Shown in pieces: positions 50,843-59,940 of a DNA stretch of 64,000 bases. The stretch's first letter is position 1. Every line of letters begins with the position of its first letter. Origin of the DNA: CAMLQK01 sp035478775 (GTDB lineage Bacteria; Patescibacteriota; Saccharimonadia; Saccharimonadales; UBA4665); NCBI GenBank assembly GCA_035478775.1, contig DATIJG010000012.1:1-64000 (forward strand), given 5' to 3'. The notes beneath the pieces were generated by a model. It saw nothing but the letters and a program-made list of their open reading frames with translations. It ran no database searches and was not told the DNA's origin. The position numbers were made by a program, and so were the translations under genes.

Positions 50843-51322
50843 TTATTTTTGCTTATCACTCTGATCTTTTCGATAACTTGTCCATTCCTCGTACAATTCC
50901 GGGAGTCTCTGCGCCAAAAAGTCATTTAACGAGGCCATGGTCTCGAGCGGTTGCCGCCGTTCTGGCGAAGCGTCTTTAAGAAGTTCCAAACCCTCGCGCG
51001 CCAAAGCTGCCATTTGGGTATATTCGCTGGGCTCGAAACCGGTGTTTTCCCAGCCAAGTGGGCTAAGGCTGATAAGGTCGGCACGCGTGCCGGCTGGCCG
51101 AGTACGCTGGATATGCTTCATATTTTCAAGTACTTTGATCGCACTGTTTATGGCACTGCGGCTGGTAAGTAATGCTTTGGCGATGTCGTTTATAGATTGT
51201 TCCATCGGCTGGCAAACGGCCAAGTAACCGATGAGCCGCCCAACCACTGGCGGCATGCTGTATCTTTCCGCGTAAAAGCGCGCCAGGTGATCGGCAAAAA
51301 TGAGTATTTTATCTCTGTCCAT
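50843..51322 (-). CDS. MarR/GbsR-type transcriptional regulator
   Basis: A 159-residue winged-helix protein. MPPVVGRLIGYLAVCQPMEQ, INDIAKALLTSRSAINSAIK and the wing RTRPAGTRADLISLSPLGWE follow the GbsR/MarR layout; the C-terminus is helical for dimerisation. It is the first gene of an operon with a DrrAB-like exporter and probably represses it until a ligand binds. TATACT ends 6 nt before this ATG, so I reject an upstream in-frame start. Confidence 0.88.
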   Translation of the reverse strand: MDRDKILIFADHLARFYAERYSMPPVVGRLIGYLAVCQPMEQSINDIAKALLTSRSAINSAIKVLENMKHIQRTRPAGTRADLISLSPLGWENTGFEPSEYTQMAALAREGLELLKDASPERRQPLETMASLNDFLAQRLPELYEEWTSYRKDQSDKQK

Positions 51323-51473
51323 GCTGCCAGTATACACATCTGCATGAAATAACACAAATTTGCGTTATTTAGTTCATAAGCCTAACTTTTGCTTTATGGC
51401 GCGCGGCATTAGTAATGATTTTCAGAAATAAGTTGCACCGTAAAAGATGGCTGCTGTGCTGTAAAATAAATGT

Positions 51474-51779
51474 ATGAGCAACAGCCTAAAGCAAAACATT
51501 TACGGAACGCTAACAGTACTGGGCGCGGTTGCTATGGTGGTATGCATTGCCAAAATGATCCCGTACGGATTAGCCGGCGAAATTGGCAAGGTAAAACCGT
51601 ATTTTGCAGGCATGATGGCCGGGCTTTTAATGGGCTTACCCTCGGCGATCGCCTATTATTACTACCGCGATAAAAACCAACAAGCCGACGCTCAGCTTGA
51701 CCACCTAAAGGCACAAGTTGATATTTTTGCCCACGCTGGGCAAAAAACCAATACGCCGCCCAAAAAGCCGCGTCTCTAG
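51474..51779 (+). CDS. Small two-helix membrane protein
   Basis: A 101-residue protein with hydrophobic segments at about 10-28 and 40-62, a charged coiled tail (NQQADAQLDHLKAQVDIFAH) and a basic, Pro-rich end. No family is recognised. TAAAAT ends 6 nt before ATG. Confidence 0.65.
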   Translation: MSNSLKQNIYGTLTVLGAVAMVVCIAKMIPYGLAGEIGKVKPYFAGMMAGLLMGLPSAIAYYYYRDKNQQADAQLDHLKAQVDIFAHAGQKTNTPPKKPRL

Positions 51780-51803
51780 GCGAGAGCTAGCGACACAATG
51801 AAA

Positions 51804-51832
51804 TTGACATATATGTTAACACGGGTTATTAT
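51804..51832 (+). promoter_or_regulatory. Consensus sigma70 promoter
   Basis: TTGACA, a 17-nt spacer and TATTAT, then 8 nt to the ATG of the sigma factor gene. It shows a housekeeping-type promoter, not an autoregulated ECF one. Confidence 0.8.
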
Positions 51833-51840
51833 TTAACTTT

Positions 51841-52692
51841 ATGGATTCTGAAAGAAAAATAAGTCCCGAAGACATAATCGGGTTATTGCCCGACGTTGGG
51901 TTAGAGGCTCTACCTACCCAAGAAACATCATATGCGGTTGGGCAAGTGGGTGTTAGTGGCGCAGAAGTGCAACCGGCTGAATCTTATGAGTCTGATGAGC
52001 CAAACAATTATGAAGTAGCCGACGAAGCCGACCTCGATGCGCCCGATGCCAGCAAAACAGTTGCCCTTGTTAGCTCTGCCGACCTTTTGGTAGCACAATC
52101 GGTTTTAGCCGAGCGTGATAGGCAGTTTGAGGCAGTATATAAAATGCACCACAAACAAGTTGAGGGCTATGTATATGCGCTGATAGGCAAAGGCACGTTT
52201 GCCATGGGTGTTGATGCGGAGGCCATTACCCAAGAAACCTTTATCCGCATGCTTAACCACCCCGAAGTATTTGACGAGTCGCACGATGGTTACGAACACA
52301 GAACCAACCCCAAGGCCTGGCTTTTTACGGTCGCCAAGAATATTCTTGTAGATGCCGTACGCCGTGCAAAAACTCGTCCTGTCGAATCGCATTTGCACGA
52401 CGATACAGGGAATTTAACAGCTGAGTCTGGGTATGACGAACAAGGCTACGATAAGCTTGATTTTGGCATATTCGGCCAATTGCCAGATCATTTACGCCCA
52501 AAGCTCCGCTTTTTTTATCTTATGAACCAGGGGTATACGATTGAAGAAATCGCGACTATATTGGGCATAGCTTCAGGAACAGTAAGAAGTTCTATGTATT
52601 ATGCAAGGCCACCCTTGCAAAAGGCATTCACGGAAATGGGGTACGACCACGGACCGGTTAAGAGAGAGCTGGGTGGCGCGCGGAAAAGATAG
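51841..52692 (+). CDS. ECF-like sigma-70 factor with long acidic N-terminal extension
   Basis: A 283-residue protein. Residues 1-95 are acidic and disordered (SYESDEPNNYEVADEADLDA). Region 2 follows (AITQETFIRMLNHPEVFDES, AWLFTVAKNILVDAVRR), then region 4 (YTIEEIATILGIASGTVRSS). No region 1.1 or 3 is seen. The acidic extension may hold the factor inactive or bind a partner, since no anti-sigma gene adjoins it. It is transcribed from a consensus promoter. Confidence 0.85.
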   Translation: MDSERKISPEDIIGLLPDVGLEALPTQETSYAVGQVGVSGAEVQPAESYESDEPNNYEVADEADLDAPDASKTVALVSSADLLVAQSVLAERDRQFEAVYKMHHKQVEGYVYALIGKGTFAMGVDAEAITQETFIRMLNHPEVFDESHDGYEHRTNPKAWLFTVAKNILVDAVRRAKTRPVESHLHDDTGNLTAESGYDEQGYDKLDFGIFGQLPDHLRPKLRFFYLMNQGYTIEEIATILGIASGTVRSSMYYARPPLQKAFTEMGYDHGPVKRELGGARKR

Positions 52693-52799
52693 GGGGTACG
52701 TTACCTTCCGCAGCGTCGCATAAAAAACTGAACGGGTATGCAACTGCTACTTTTCGGCTACGATATTATACGGCGTCGGACGTGTGGCTGCATCTACTG

Positions 52800-53444
52800 C
52801 TAAGAAACCAAACTAAATTCTGCTATCTTGCGTATGCATGTTCCACTCGGCCCTCTTTCAAATAGGCCAATGCGGGCGAACTCCCCGCTAAAAGCTGTTA
52901 CAGGTGGAAGTATACTGAGGTCGGGTTCAATTTCTACCGGGAATTTAGTGAGGGTAATGTGCGGCCGGAATAATTCCCCGATTGCCGGATAACCATATTT
53001 TTGAAAGTTTTCCAGCGCGAGTCCGGTGGCATTGGTCATTTCGTGTGTATCTTTTTCTCTCATATCGGCACGAAGGTTATTAAATGTGGCGACAACTTGC
53101 GCTTGTAATGAACTCGTTTCCTTAGTTTTAGCAAAAGCGATATCTACATACCCTTTGTAATGGCCAGAGCTTTGATAATGATAGCCGTTTTGGGCAAGTT
53201 GTTGTGCCCCCGTATGCCTGGCAATTTGTTGCAAGGCCGTAATGCACGCGTTTTGGTCGCTGACATTCATTTGAAACATATACAGCGATACGTGCGCGTA
53301 AAAATGCTGATCATCTAAAGTAAAAAGGCCACCCTGAATACCGAGCGCTTGGCTGGCTTGCAGGGCAGTGTTCGACTGCTCTTCGTCAGGTAACAATGCA
53401 ATGTCGCACGGAATAGTTTGCGGTTCGGCGTGAGATATATCCAT
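52800..53444 (-). CDS. 2H phosphoesterase-like protein
   Basis: A 214-residue protein of the 2H superfamily. FYAHVSLYMF and LFRPHITLTKF give the two HxS/T catalytic motifs about 95 residues apart. Such proteins cleave or ligate 2',5' or cyclic phosphodiester bonds; the substrate is unknown. TAGGCT ends exactly 6 nt before ATG, so it has its own leaderless promoter 48 nt after the RidA gene. Confidence 0.75.
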   Translation of the reverse strand: MDISHAEPQTIPCDIALLPDEEQSNTALQASQALGIQGGLFTLDDQHFYAHVSLYMFQMNVSDQNACITALQQIARHTGAQQLAQNGYHYQSSGHYKGYVDIAFAKTKETSSLQAQVVATFNNLRADMREKDTHEMTNATGLALENFQKYGYPAIGELFRPHITLTKFPVEIEPDLSILPPVTAFSGEFARIGLFERGPSGTCIRKIAEFSLVS

Positions 53445-53492
53445 GTGCCTAGCCTAACAGCTGCCTCGCCATTTTAAAAGTTTTGAAATGTT

Positions 53493-53978
53493 TTAGCAGG
53501 TTTCGGTTAGGGCAAGGTTGAATGCACTGTCGGCATTGGCGCAATGTTCGCAGGTTTGGGGCACGGGCGGCAAGTAGGCTGCAAATTCTAATTCTACGGG
53601 GAAACCGAGCGGCGGCTGTGCTTGGATGAGCGTACGCATCGGGAATTGGTAGAAATCTTTAACGCCATCGCTAAACCAATCGCCGTATATTTGGTTAAAC
53701 TCGTTGAACACCTCTCGGCTAATTTTTTGAGCTAGATAAATGCTTACCTTGGCAATGCGCGATTTGGGGTCTTCAATGCCATAGCCTCGTAGTATTGCAC
53801 AGCCGTTTTCCAGCGCTTGGATTGTTTGAGCCTGCCAACCTTCCGGAAAATGATCGCCTTGGTTCCCGACAATACCTGGCGTTAAGACAAGCTGGGCGCT
53901 GGGTTCGGGTTTTACAGCCGACGAATATGGGCCAAACGCCTGCGTACCTTCTATTTCACGAATATATTCTAAAGCCAT
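53493..53978 (-). CDS. RidA/YjgF-family protein with Cys-rich tail
   Basis: A 161-residue protein. QAQTIQALENGCAILRGYGI, SRIAKVSIYLAQKISREVFN and FPMRTLIQAQPPLGFPVELE follow the RidA pattern; the Arg that contacts the enamine (PMRT) is present. The family hydrolyses enamine or imine products of amino-acid metabolism. The C-terminal CEHCANAD adds a CxxC pair not usual for the family. It starts one base after the PhzF gene. Confidence 0.85.
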   Translation of the reverse strand: MALEYIREIEGTQAFGPYSSAVKPEPSAQLVLTPGIVGNQGDHFPEGWQAQTIQALENGCAILRGYGIEDPKSRIAKVSIYLAQKISREVFNEFNQIYGDWFSDGVKDFYQFPMRTLIQAQPPLGFPVELEFAAYLPPVPQTCEHCANADSAFNLALTETC

Positions 53979-53979
53979 C

Positions 53980-54867
53980 TTAAAACTCCATTACAGTTGA
54001 AAATACATGCACTGCGCCCGCCGAAATCCGAACGGCGTCAGTGGCTACGTCGTGTGTCACCTTAGCAAAACCGCCCCGACCCAAAAAGTTCCCTTGTTCA
54101 ATGGTAGTAATTTTTTGACTGGCGGCCACCCACCCTTGTTTTTTAGCGCTCAAAATGGTGCCGGCTAACGTTGAGCCAGTAAACGGATCTTCGCTGATAC
54201 CAATAAGCGGGCAGGTGACACGTACATGCAGCTGGGCTTTAGAGCTGAACGTTTCGGGGGTGTACAAGCAAAAGGCGACGATGTTGTCGGCGGCAAAGTT
54301 TTGCCGTATAAGTTCCTGGTTAAAAGCGATCGCACCAAGTATATCGAGCGCACCGATCGGCACATACACGTAGTTGAGTTTTGTATCGGCCAGCACCATG
54401 CCGCGTATACTGCTTGGGTTGATGCCAAAAGCTTGGGCAAACTCCTTGCCTTGTAAGCGGTAATTCTGCAAATGTGCTTTTGGCGCATCGAAATGTGTGC
54501 GGATAGCCTTGGCGCCTACCTCGACTGACATCTGTATCGTGCCAACGTTATTTTCCATGCAAATGCTGTGGGTGCCCTGCCGGCCTAGCCCATATAAATC
54601 GGCACGCGCAAGTTCAAACAGCGTACCGATTGTGGCGTGGCCACAAAAGTCAATCTCTGTAGATGGCGTGAAATAGCGCAGCCGTGCCTGTGCGCCAGGA
54701 AGCTTGCTAGGCACCACAAATGCTGTTTCCGAAAGGTTCATTTCGCGGGCGATGCGTTGCATTTCGGCTGGGGTGAGGCTGCTTGCATCCGTTACCACTC
54801 CTGCGGGGTTGCCGCCAAAAATATGCTGTGCAAACGCATCAACCTGGTGAATGTGGACTCGCTTCAT
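53980..54867 (-). CDS. PhzF-family isomerase
   Basis: A 295-residue protein with the duplicated PhzF fold. VHIHQVDAFAQHIFGGNPAG opens it; NLSETAFV holds the catalytic Glu (about 47); FTPSTEIDFCGHATIGTLFE is the central signature and the second half has VRVTCPLIGISEDPFTGSTL. The family isomerises or epimerises small acids; the substrate here is unknown. Its start overlaps the end of the YheO-like regulator, with RidA directly after it. Confidence 0.92.
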   Translation of the reverse strand: MKRVHIHQVDAFAQHIFGGNPAGVVTDASSLTPAEMQRIAREMNLSETAFVVPSKLPGAQARLRYFTPSTEIDFCGHATIGTLFELARADLYGLGRQGTHSICMENNVGTIQMSVEVGAKAIRTHFDAPKAHLQNYRLQGKEFAQAFGINPSSIRGMVLADTKLNYVYVPIGALDILGAIAFNQELIRQNFAADNIVAFCLYTPETFSSKAQLHVRVTCPLIGISEDPFTGSTLAGTILSAKKQGWVAASQKITTIEQGNFLGRGGFAKVTHDVATDAVRISAGAVHVFSTVMEF

Positions 54868-55511
54868 GCTTTACCTTTCGCCTCGCGGATGTAGTTATAA
54901 ATTGTAGCCCGCGAAACGCTTAAAGTTTTCGCGATAAATGTGGCCGCATCACGGTAATTGAAAAAACCATGGTCGTACATTTGGTTGGCGAGTTCGGTTT
55001 TCTGCGCTTTGGCAAGGCCAGTCAGCGCAACGTGACGTTTCGCTAAGTATTCTTCGATAAAAGCGGTGGCTTGCTGCTGCCAGTTGCCGGCAAACTCATC
55101 GATAGGGTTTAAACCTCCTTCACCTTTTAGTTTCAAAAAGCTATGCAGCTGTGTTTGCATATTTTCAAACACGCTCGTGTCGAAGTTGATGCACACCAAG
55201 CCAATGGGCACGCCGTTTTCGTCGCGAATAGTTACCGATGTGCATTTTAATTTTCGTCCGTCCCAATTGGTTTTGTAGTACGGTTCAAAAAAGTCAGGAA
55301 AGTCTTTGACCTCAATGCCGAGTTCGGTCACTGCGCTAGGGTCGCCAACTTTTCGTTTAGAAATGTTGTTGTACAAGGCGGCAATTTTACCAGTGCGAAG
55401 GTCGTGAATTGCGCCTTCGGCATAGGGCTGCAATAAAGCGATAATTCCTCCGACCATCGGAATATACGCCGTAATATTAGGGTGCAGTTTCGGTAAACGA
55501 GGGTTCATCAA
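54864..55511 (-). CDS. YheO/DauR-type regulator (PAS-like plus HTH)
   Basis: A 215-residue DNA-binding protein. The N-terminal YheO-PAS domain includes AIHDLRTGKIAALYNNISKR and the C-terminal helix-turn-helix is in FFNYRDAATFIAKTLSVSRA then TIYNYIREAKG. DauR controls D-arginine use; here it heads an operon with PhzF and RidA, so it probably senses an amino-acid-related compound. The ATG 3 nt inside the frame is the likely start. Confidence 0.88.
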   Translation of the reverse strand: MMNPRLPKLHPNITAYIPMVGGIIALLQPYAEGAIHDLRTGKIAALYNNISKRKVGDPSAVTELGIEVKDFPDFFEPYYKTNWDGRKLKCTSVTIRDENGVPIGLVCINFDTSVFENMQTQLHSFLKLKGEGGLNPIDEFAGNWQQQATAFIEEYLAKRHVALTGLAKAQKTELANQMYDHGFFNYRDAATFIAKTLSVSRATIYNYIREAKGKA

Positions 55512-55622
55512 TTAAAACATTATTCTAAATTAAACAATTTGTAAAGGCGGATTATACGTGCTTTGGATGCGTGCTCCAAATTTCAGGCCGAATCCTGTAA
55601 GTACTAGGCCATGTATATTACC

Positions 55623-55651
55623 TTGACGGGCATAGTATCATGCTATATATT
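55623..55651 (+). promoter_or_regulatory. Sigma70-type leaderless promoter of the PadR operon
   Basis: TTGACG, a 17-nt spacer and TATATT, then 7 nt to the ATG. It matches the core promoters at 4099 and 51804. Confidence 0.75.
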
Positions 55652-55658
55652 GTAAGCC

Positions 55659-55988
55659 ATGATCGATAATACACTATCATCAGACTTACTTCGTGGGCAT
55701 ACCGACACCATGGTTTTGCGGCTTTTGGCTGATGACGACAAGTATGGCTACCAAATTACTAAGCTTGTGCACGAACACTCGCGGCAGCAGTACGAGTTGA
55801 AAGAGGCAACAATGTACTCCAGCTTAAAACGCCTTGAGACCGACGGACACATCACTTCGTACTGGGGGAGCGAAACGCAAGGCGGCCGGCGCAAATATTA
55901 CCGCATCACGCCAAGCGGCCGCGCACAATATGAACAAAACAAGCAAAATTGGCAATATGCAAAAAAATTGTTAGACGAACTATTATAA
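55659..55988 (+). CDS. PadR-family transcriptional regulator
   Basis: A 109-residue winged-helix protein. LLRGHTDTMVLRLLADDDKY, the helix-turn-helix KEATMYSSLKRLETDGHITS and the wing WGSETQGGRRKYYRITPSG define it. It is followed after 8 nt by a gene for a pentapeptide-repeat protein, a layout in which PadR often represses its partner. Confidence 0.93.
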   Translation: MIDNTLSSDLLRGHTDTMVLRLLADDDKYGYQITKLVHEHSRQQYELKEATMYSSLKRLETDGHITSYWGSETQGGRRKYYRITPSGRAQYEQNKQNWQYAKKLLDELL

Positions 55989-55996
55989 GAAAGGTT

Positions 55997-56779
55997 ATGG
56001 ATATTATGAACGACAAGCTTGCAACATTTTTAGACGGTGCTTTCGCGCCATACGGTGATTTTCCGGCACGCGCCGACGTTAAGCAGGAATTACTGGCTAA
56101 CCTTACCGAAAAATATGAAGATTTTAAAAAGGCCGCCAAAACTGACGACGAAGCTTACGCTGCAACTATCGCTTCGTTTGGCGACGTAGCAGAAATTATG
56201 GAGCAGATGCAGGTGAATACTTCGCCCGCCCCACGTAATACGAACCTCAAAAGTTCAAACATGCCTGACTCAGACTTAACCGGCGCAAACTTAACCGGCG
56301 CTAATTTTAGCAGCAGCGCGCTTGCGGGGTCGGACTTCGGCAATGCAAACCTCGCGCAATCTGTATTTAAATCGGCAGCGCTTAAAGGCGCAATTTTCGC
56401 AGGTGCCAACCTCACACAAGCTACGCTTGCCAGCTGCGACTTAAGCGACACGAACTTCGAAAACGCCGATTTAACAGACACGCAAATCAAGTCGTCCAAC
56501 TTTAGCGGTACCAATCTAAAAGGTGCAAAGCTGGATCGCACGACGATTACGCGTTCCGACCTAAGCAATGTTTCGTTTGAAGGCATGAGCTTAGAAGGCG
56601 TTGTGTTTGAAAGCGACTCCCTAAAAGGTGCCTCATTTAAAGACGCGAAACTGCACGATGTCTCGTTCCATTTTAGTGCAGTGAAACACGCGATTTTCGA
56701 CGGCGCGACTATGGATAAAGTGACGTACGCGGTGCTTAAGGGCGCGAAGGCGAACCTTGAAAACGTCGCCGTTCAGTAA
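55997..56779 (+). CDS. Pentapeptide-repeat protein with N-terminal HAAS-like region
   Basis: A 260-residue protein beginning MDIMNDKLATFLDGAFAPYG. The first 75 residues resemble the HAAS/DUF1700 region commonly paired with PadR (ADVKQELLANLTEKYEDFKK, then FGDVAEIMEQM). From about 90 on, A(D/N)LxX-type repeats (SDLTGANLTGANFSSSALAG) build a right-handed beta-helix of about 30 repeats. Pentapeptide proteins can mimic DNA and protect gyrase. An AAAGG site precedes this ATG. No membrane helix is present. Confidence 0.87.
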   Translation: MDIMNDKLATFLDGAFAPYGDFPARADVKQELLANLTEKYEDFKKAAKTDDEAYAATIASFGDVAEIMEQMQVNTSPAPRNTNLKSSNMPDSDLTGANLTGANFSSSALAGSDFGNANLAQSVFKSAALKGAIFAGANLTQATLASCDLSDTNFENADLTDTQIKSSNFSGTNLKGAKLDRTTITRSDLSNVSFEGMSLEGVVFESDSLKGASFKDAKLHDVSFHFSAVKHAIFDGATMDKVTYAVLKGAKANLENVAVQ

Positions 56780-56797
56780 AAACGCTGTGGTAAAATG

Positions 56798-56829
56798 CGG
56801 CTGGCGGCTATGTGCGCAGCCGTGTTTTT
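56798..56829 (+). terminator. Terminator between convergent genes
   Basis: CGGCTG pairs with CAGCCG with a 13-nt loop, followed by TGTTTTTA. It ends the PadR-pentapeptide operon and lies at the 3' end of the opposite-strand Pr6Pr gene. Confidence 0.6.
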
Positions 56830-57487
56830 AGTATGGCGAAGCGCCGCGTGCGCGTACTCGGCTTGCCCAAGCGACCACTTGGCTCAGTAATATAAAGCCA
56901 GCAGCAATCCCTAAAATGTACCAGGCAACGTTACCCGCGCCGCCAACTTTTGCCGGGTTTAAGAACGGGTACGGATACCAATGCACAAAATGCGCCCTAA
57001 TAAGTGTGTAAATAATCCACAAGATCGGGAAAATTAGCCACCAAAGTGCGGCACGTGGGCTAACTGGTTTGCGCGAAGGCCATAGCAGCCACCAGGCTAC
57101 AATAAAAAGCGGCCCAAGTTGGTGCAATACAAAATTATTCCAGTCGAAGCCGAGCGTTGGGTTCACATCGGGATTATTCTGTAACAAAAACGTGTAAACT
57201 AAGCCGGTTACAAGCATGTACAGCACAGCTGCGCCGCGCACGTAGCGGAACCAATCGCCCATACTTTTATGGCGAAACAGACCGATTATTGTAATGCAGT
57301 ATACGGCTGCCGCGATAATATTGCTTTGCACGGTAAAATAGCTAAAAACATTCCAGCCGTAAAAGTCAGGGTTGGTGTTTTTCCAGGCATTCCACGGCTT
57401 TATGGCGAACAAGGTGAATAATACTATAAGTGTAAGAGCGCTTACGTGTGCCCATTTAACAGGTCTGCTAGCTGCTTTTGTTTTCAT
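56828..57487 (-). CDS. Pr6Pr-family membrane protein
   Basis: A 219-residue protein with six hydrophobic segments. FSYFTVQSNIIAAAVYCITI, VTGLVYTFLL and the HWYPYPFLNPAKVGG motif near the end match the Pr6Pr family. Function is not established. Its start overlaps the stop of the P-type ATPase gene by 4 nt, so it is co-translated with it. Confidence 0.85.
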   Translation of the reverse strand: MKTKAASRPVKWAHVSALTLIVLFTLFAIKPWNAWKNTNPDFYGWNVFSYFTVQSNIIAAAVYCITIIGLFRHKSMGDWFRYVRGAAVLYMLVTGLVYTFLLQNNPDVNPTLGFDWNNFVLHQLGPLFIVAWWLLWPSRKPVSPRAALWWLIFPILWIIYTLIRAHFVHWYPYPFLNPAKVGGAGNVAWYILGIAAGFILLSQVVAWASRVRARGASPY

Positions 57488-59940
57488 TTTGTCGCCTTAT
57501 TTAAAGTTTGGTCCGTACCTTCACCGCCGTAAAAATGCCGCTTTATAATTTGTGCAAAGCAAAGGTATGTGAGCACGATTACAACTAACGCGCCGACTTG
57601 TGCTGGTTGCAGCAAGCCGAACTTAAACCAGTGTCGCACTGGCAGAAGCACGACGAGTGCAGCGATTATCCCAATAAGAAGTGTGCTGAGCGTAAGTGGC
57701 AATGCCGGGCGGCTCTCGCGGAGCGGCATACGCCGGGTGCGAATGACATACACCACGAATACTTGCGTTAAGATTGACTCAAAAAACCAACCGGCTTGGA
57801 AAACTCCTTCATGGGCATGGAAGATTAGCAGCAGCACGCCAAAAGTTATATAGTCAAAAATCGAACTAAGTATGCCATACGACCACATAAATTTTTTAAT
57901 ATCAGCCATGCGTAAGCGCCTGGGGCGGGCAATTTCGCTTTCATCGACGTTATCGAGCGGAATGGCAAACTGGCTGGTGTCGTACAACAAGTTGTTCAGT
58001 AAGATTTGTGTGGCTAGCAAGGGCAGAAACGGCAGAAATAAACTGGCGCCGGCCATCGAAAACATGTTGCCAAAGTTAGAACTCAGGCTCATGCGCAAAT
58101 ATTTCATAGTGTTGGCAAATGTGCGGCGGCCTTCCGCGATACCATTGGTGAGCTCAAACAAGCTTTTGTGCAACAAAATAAAGTCAGCTGCGTCTTTGGC
58201 GACGTCAGTTGCGTTATTAACTGAAATACCAACATCGGCGGCGCGCAAGCTGGGGGCGTCGTTAATACCATCGCCCATATAGCCGATAACATGCCCGTTG
58301 GCTTGCAGTGCCTGAATAATCTGCATTTTTTGTTCAGGATTGACGCGCGCAAAAATAGTAGCGCGTTCCACGGCCCCGGCGAGCTGCTGTTGATGTAGCT
58401 TGCTTATCTGATCCCCGGTTAATGTGCCGGAACTTTCCAAACCAATATCGTGGGCGATTTTTTCAGTCACATATGGGTTGTCGCCGGTAATAATCTTTAT
58501 CGCAACGCCCATGCCGGCCATGCGCTGCAAAGTTTCACCGACCGAAGCTTTTGCCGGGTCTAAAAACGCCAAAAAACCCTGGAACTGCAAGTTAGTTTCG
58601 TCAGCCGGTTCGTAGCGTTTCTCGATGCCGATTTCTTTGTTGGCAATGGCAAGAACCCTAAAACCGTCTTGGCTCAATTTGTCATACGTTTGGCTAATGA
58701 TTTCGCGAAAATGTTCGGTAAGGTGCGCTGTGGTGTCGTCGTAGCCGCTGCAAATTTTAAGTACTTCTTCGGGCGCACCTTTGACGATTAAAAAACGCCG
58801 CTTATCGTGTGTGTGATGGGCGACGACGGCCTCGCGCTTGCGCTCAAAATCGAATGGAATTTCATCGATTTTTTTCCATGGCTCTATATTTATGTGCTTA
58901 AAGCTTTGTACGGCGGTGTCGAGCGGGTTGGTGAAACCAGTCGAAAATACGCTGGCGACATATCCCAGTTCAAGCACATGTTCAGACTGCTTGTTTTTGC
59001 CATCTACGTATTTAACCAGTGCGATCTTATCTTCGGTGAGCGTGCCGGTTTTATCAGTGCACAAAATGTCCATGCTACCAAAATTTTGCACGGCCGAAAG
59101 CTGTTTCACAATCACGCCTTCGTGGGCCATTTTAAGCGAACCTTTGGTTAAGTTGAGCGTGATAATCAGCGGCAAAAGTTCGGGTGTAAGGCCGACGGCC
59201 AGCGCTAAACTGAACAACACCGAGTCGAGCACATTGCGATGAAATAAAATGTTCACCACGAACACAAAAAACACCAAGAAGAACGTTATTTTTATAATTA
59301 GCGTGCTGAAGTCCTTAATTTCACGCTCAAATTCAGTACTGCGCCGGCCGGATTGCAATGCAGCGGCAATATGCGCAAACTTGGTGTTTTTGCCGATATG
59401 GGTAACACGCATCATGCCCTCGCCGCTCATTACACCGCTACCCATAAACACTTCGCTCTCTTTAGTTTTTTGTTGCGGGAAGGACTCGCCGGTGAGCGCC
59501 GCCTCGTTGGTAAATAAATCTTTGGAATCGGTAATAATCCCATCTGCCGGAATAACTTTGCCCGCTTTGAGCAGCACAATATCGCCGGGCACTAACTCGC
59601 GTACGGCAACCTGCCGCTCTTTGCCGCCATCACGCAGCACTGTAACGCGCACGCGGACCTTTTCCTTTAAAGCTTCGGCGGCTTGTTCCGAACGGTAGGT
59701 GTTAAAAAAGTCCAAGCCGACACTTAGCAGCACGATAGTAGCGATAATGAAAAAGCTCGCCTTATCGCCAAAAAACAGCGATAAGCTGGCCGCCAAAAGC
59801 AAAATAACAACCAACGGGTTTTTAAACCGCGTCAAAAATGCGATAAATGCTTTGCTGTGGCCATTGCCTTGTGCAAAGTCGTTGTAACCGTATTGTGCCC
59901 GAAGTTGTTGTACTTTTTGTGTGGAAAGACCAGTGCTCAT
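57484..59940 (-). CDS. mgtA: P-type ATPase, MgtA-like (P3B)
   Basis: An 818-residue cation pump. The phosphorylation motif is DKTGTLT (in MDILCTDKTGTLTEDKIAL), with TGES in the actuator domain (NEAALTGESFP), the hinge GDGINDAP and about ten membrane segments. FQAGWFFESILTQVFVVYVI and RTRRMP at the C-terminal part are typical of magnesium-transport ATPases. The N-terminus is shorter than in E. coli MgtA. TACAAT lies 7 nt before ATG. It is expressed with the Pr6Pr gene. Confidence 0.92.
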   Translation of the reverse strand: MSTGLSTQKVQQLRAQYGYNDFAQGNGHSKAFIAFLTRFKNPLVVILLLAASLSLFFGDKASFFIIATIVLLSVGLDFFNTYRSEQAAEALKEKVRVRVTVLRDGGKERQVAVRELVPGDIVLLKAGKVIPADGIITDSKDLFTNEAALTGESFPQQKTKESEVFMGSGVMSGEGMMRVTHIGKNTKFAHIAAALQSGRRSTEFEREIKDFSTLIIKITFFLVFFVFVVNILFHRNVLDSVLFSLALAVGLTPELLPLIITLNLTKGSLKMAHEGVIVKQLSAVQNFGSMDILCTDKTGTLTEDKIALVKYVDGKNKQSEHVLELGYVASVFSTGFTNPLDTAVQSFKHINIEPWKKIDEIPFDFERKREAVVAHHTHDKRRFLIVKGAPEEVLKICSGYDDTTAHLTEHFREIISQTYDKLSQDGFRVLAIANKEIGIEKRYEPADETNLQFQGFLAFLDPAKASVGETLQRMAGMGVAIKIITGDNPYVTEKIAHDIGLESSGTLTGDQISKLHQQQLAGAVERATIFARVNPEQKMQIIQALQANGHVIGYMGDGINDAPSLRAADVGISVNNATDVAKDAADFILLHKSLFELTNGIAEGRRTFANTMKYLRMSLSSNFGNMFSMAGASLFLPFLPLLATQILLNNLLYDTSQFAIPLDNVDESEIARPRRLRMADIKKFMWSYGILSSIFDYITFGVLLLIFHAHEGVFQAGWFFESILTQVFVVYVIRTRRMPLRESRPALPLTLSTLLIGIIAALVVLLPVRHWFKFGLLQPAQVGALVVIVLTYLCFAQIIKRHFYGGEGTDQTLNKATK

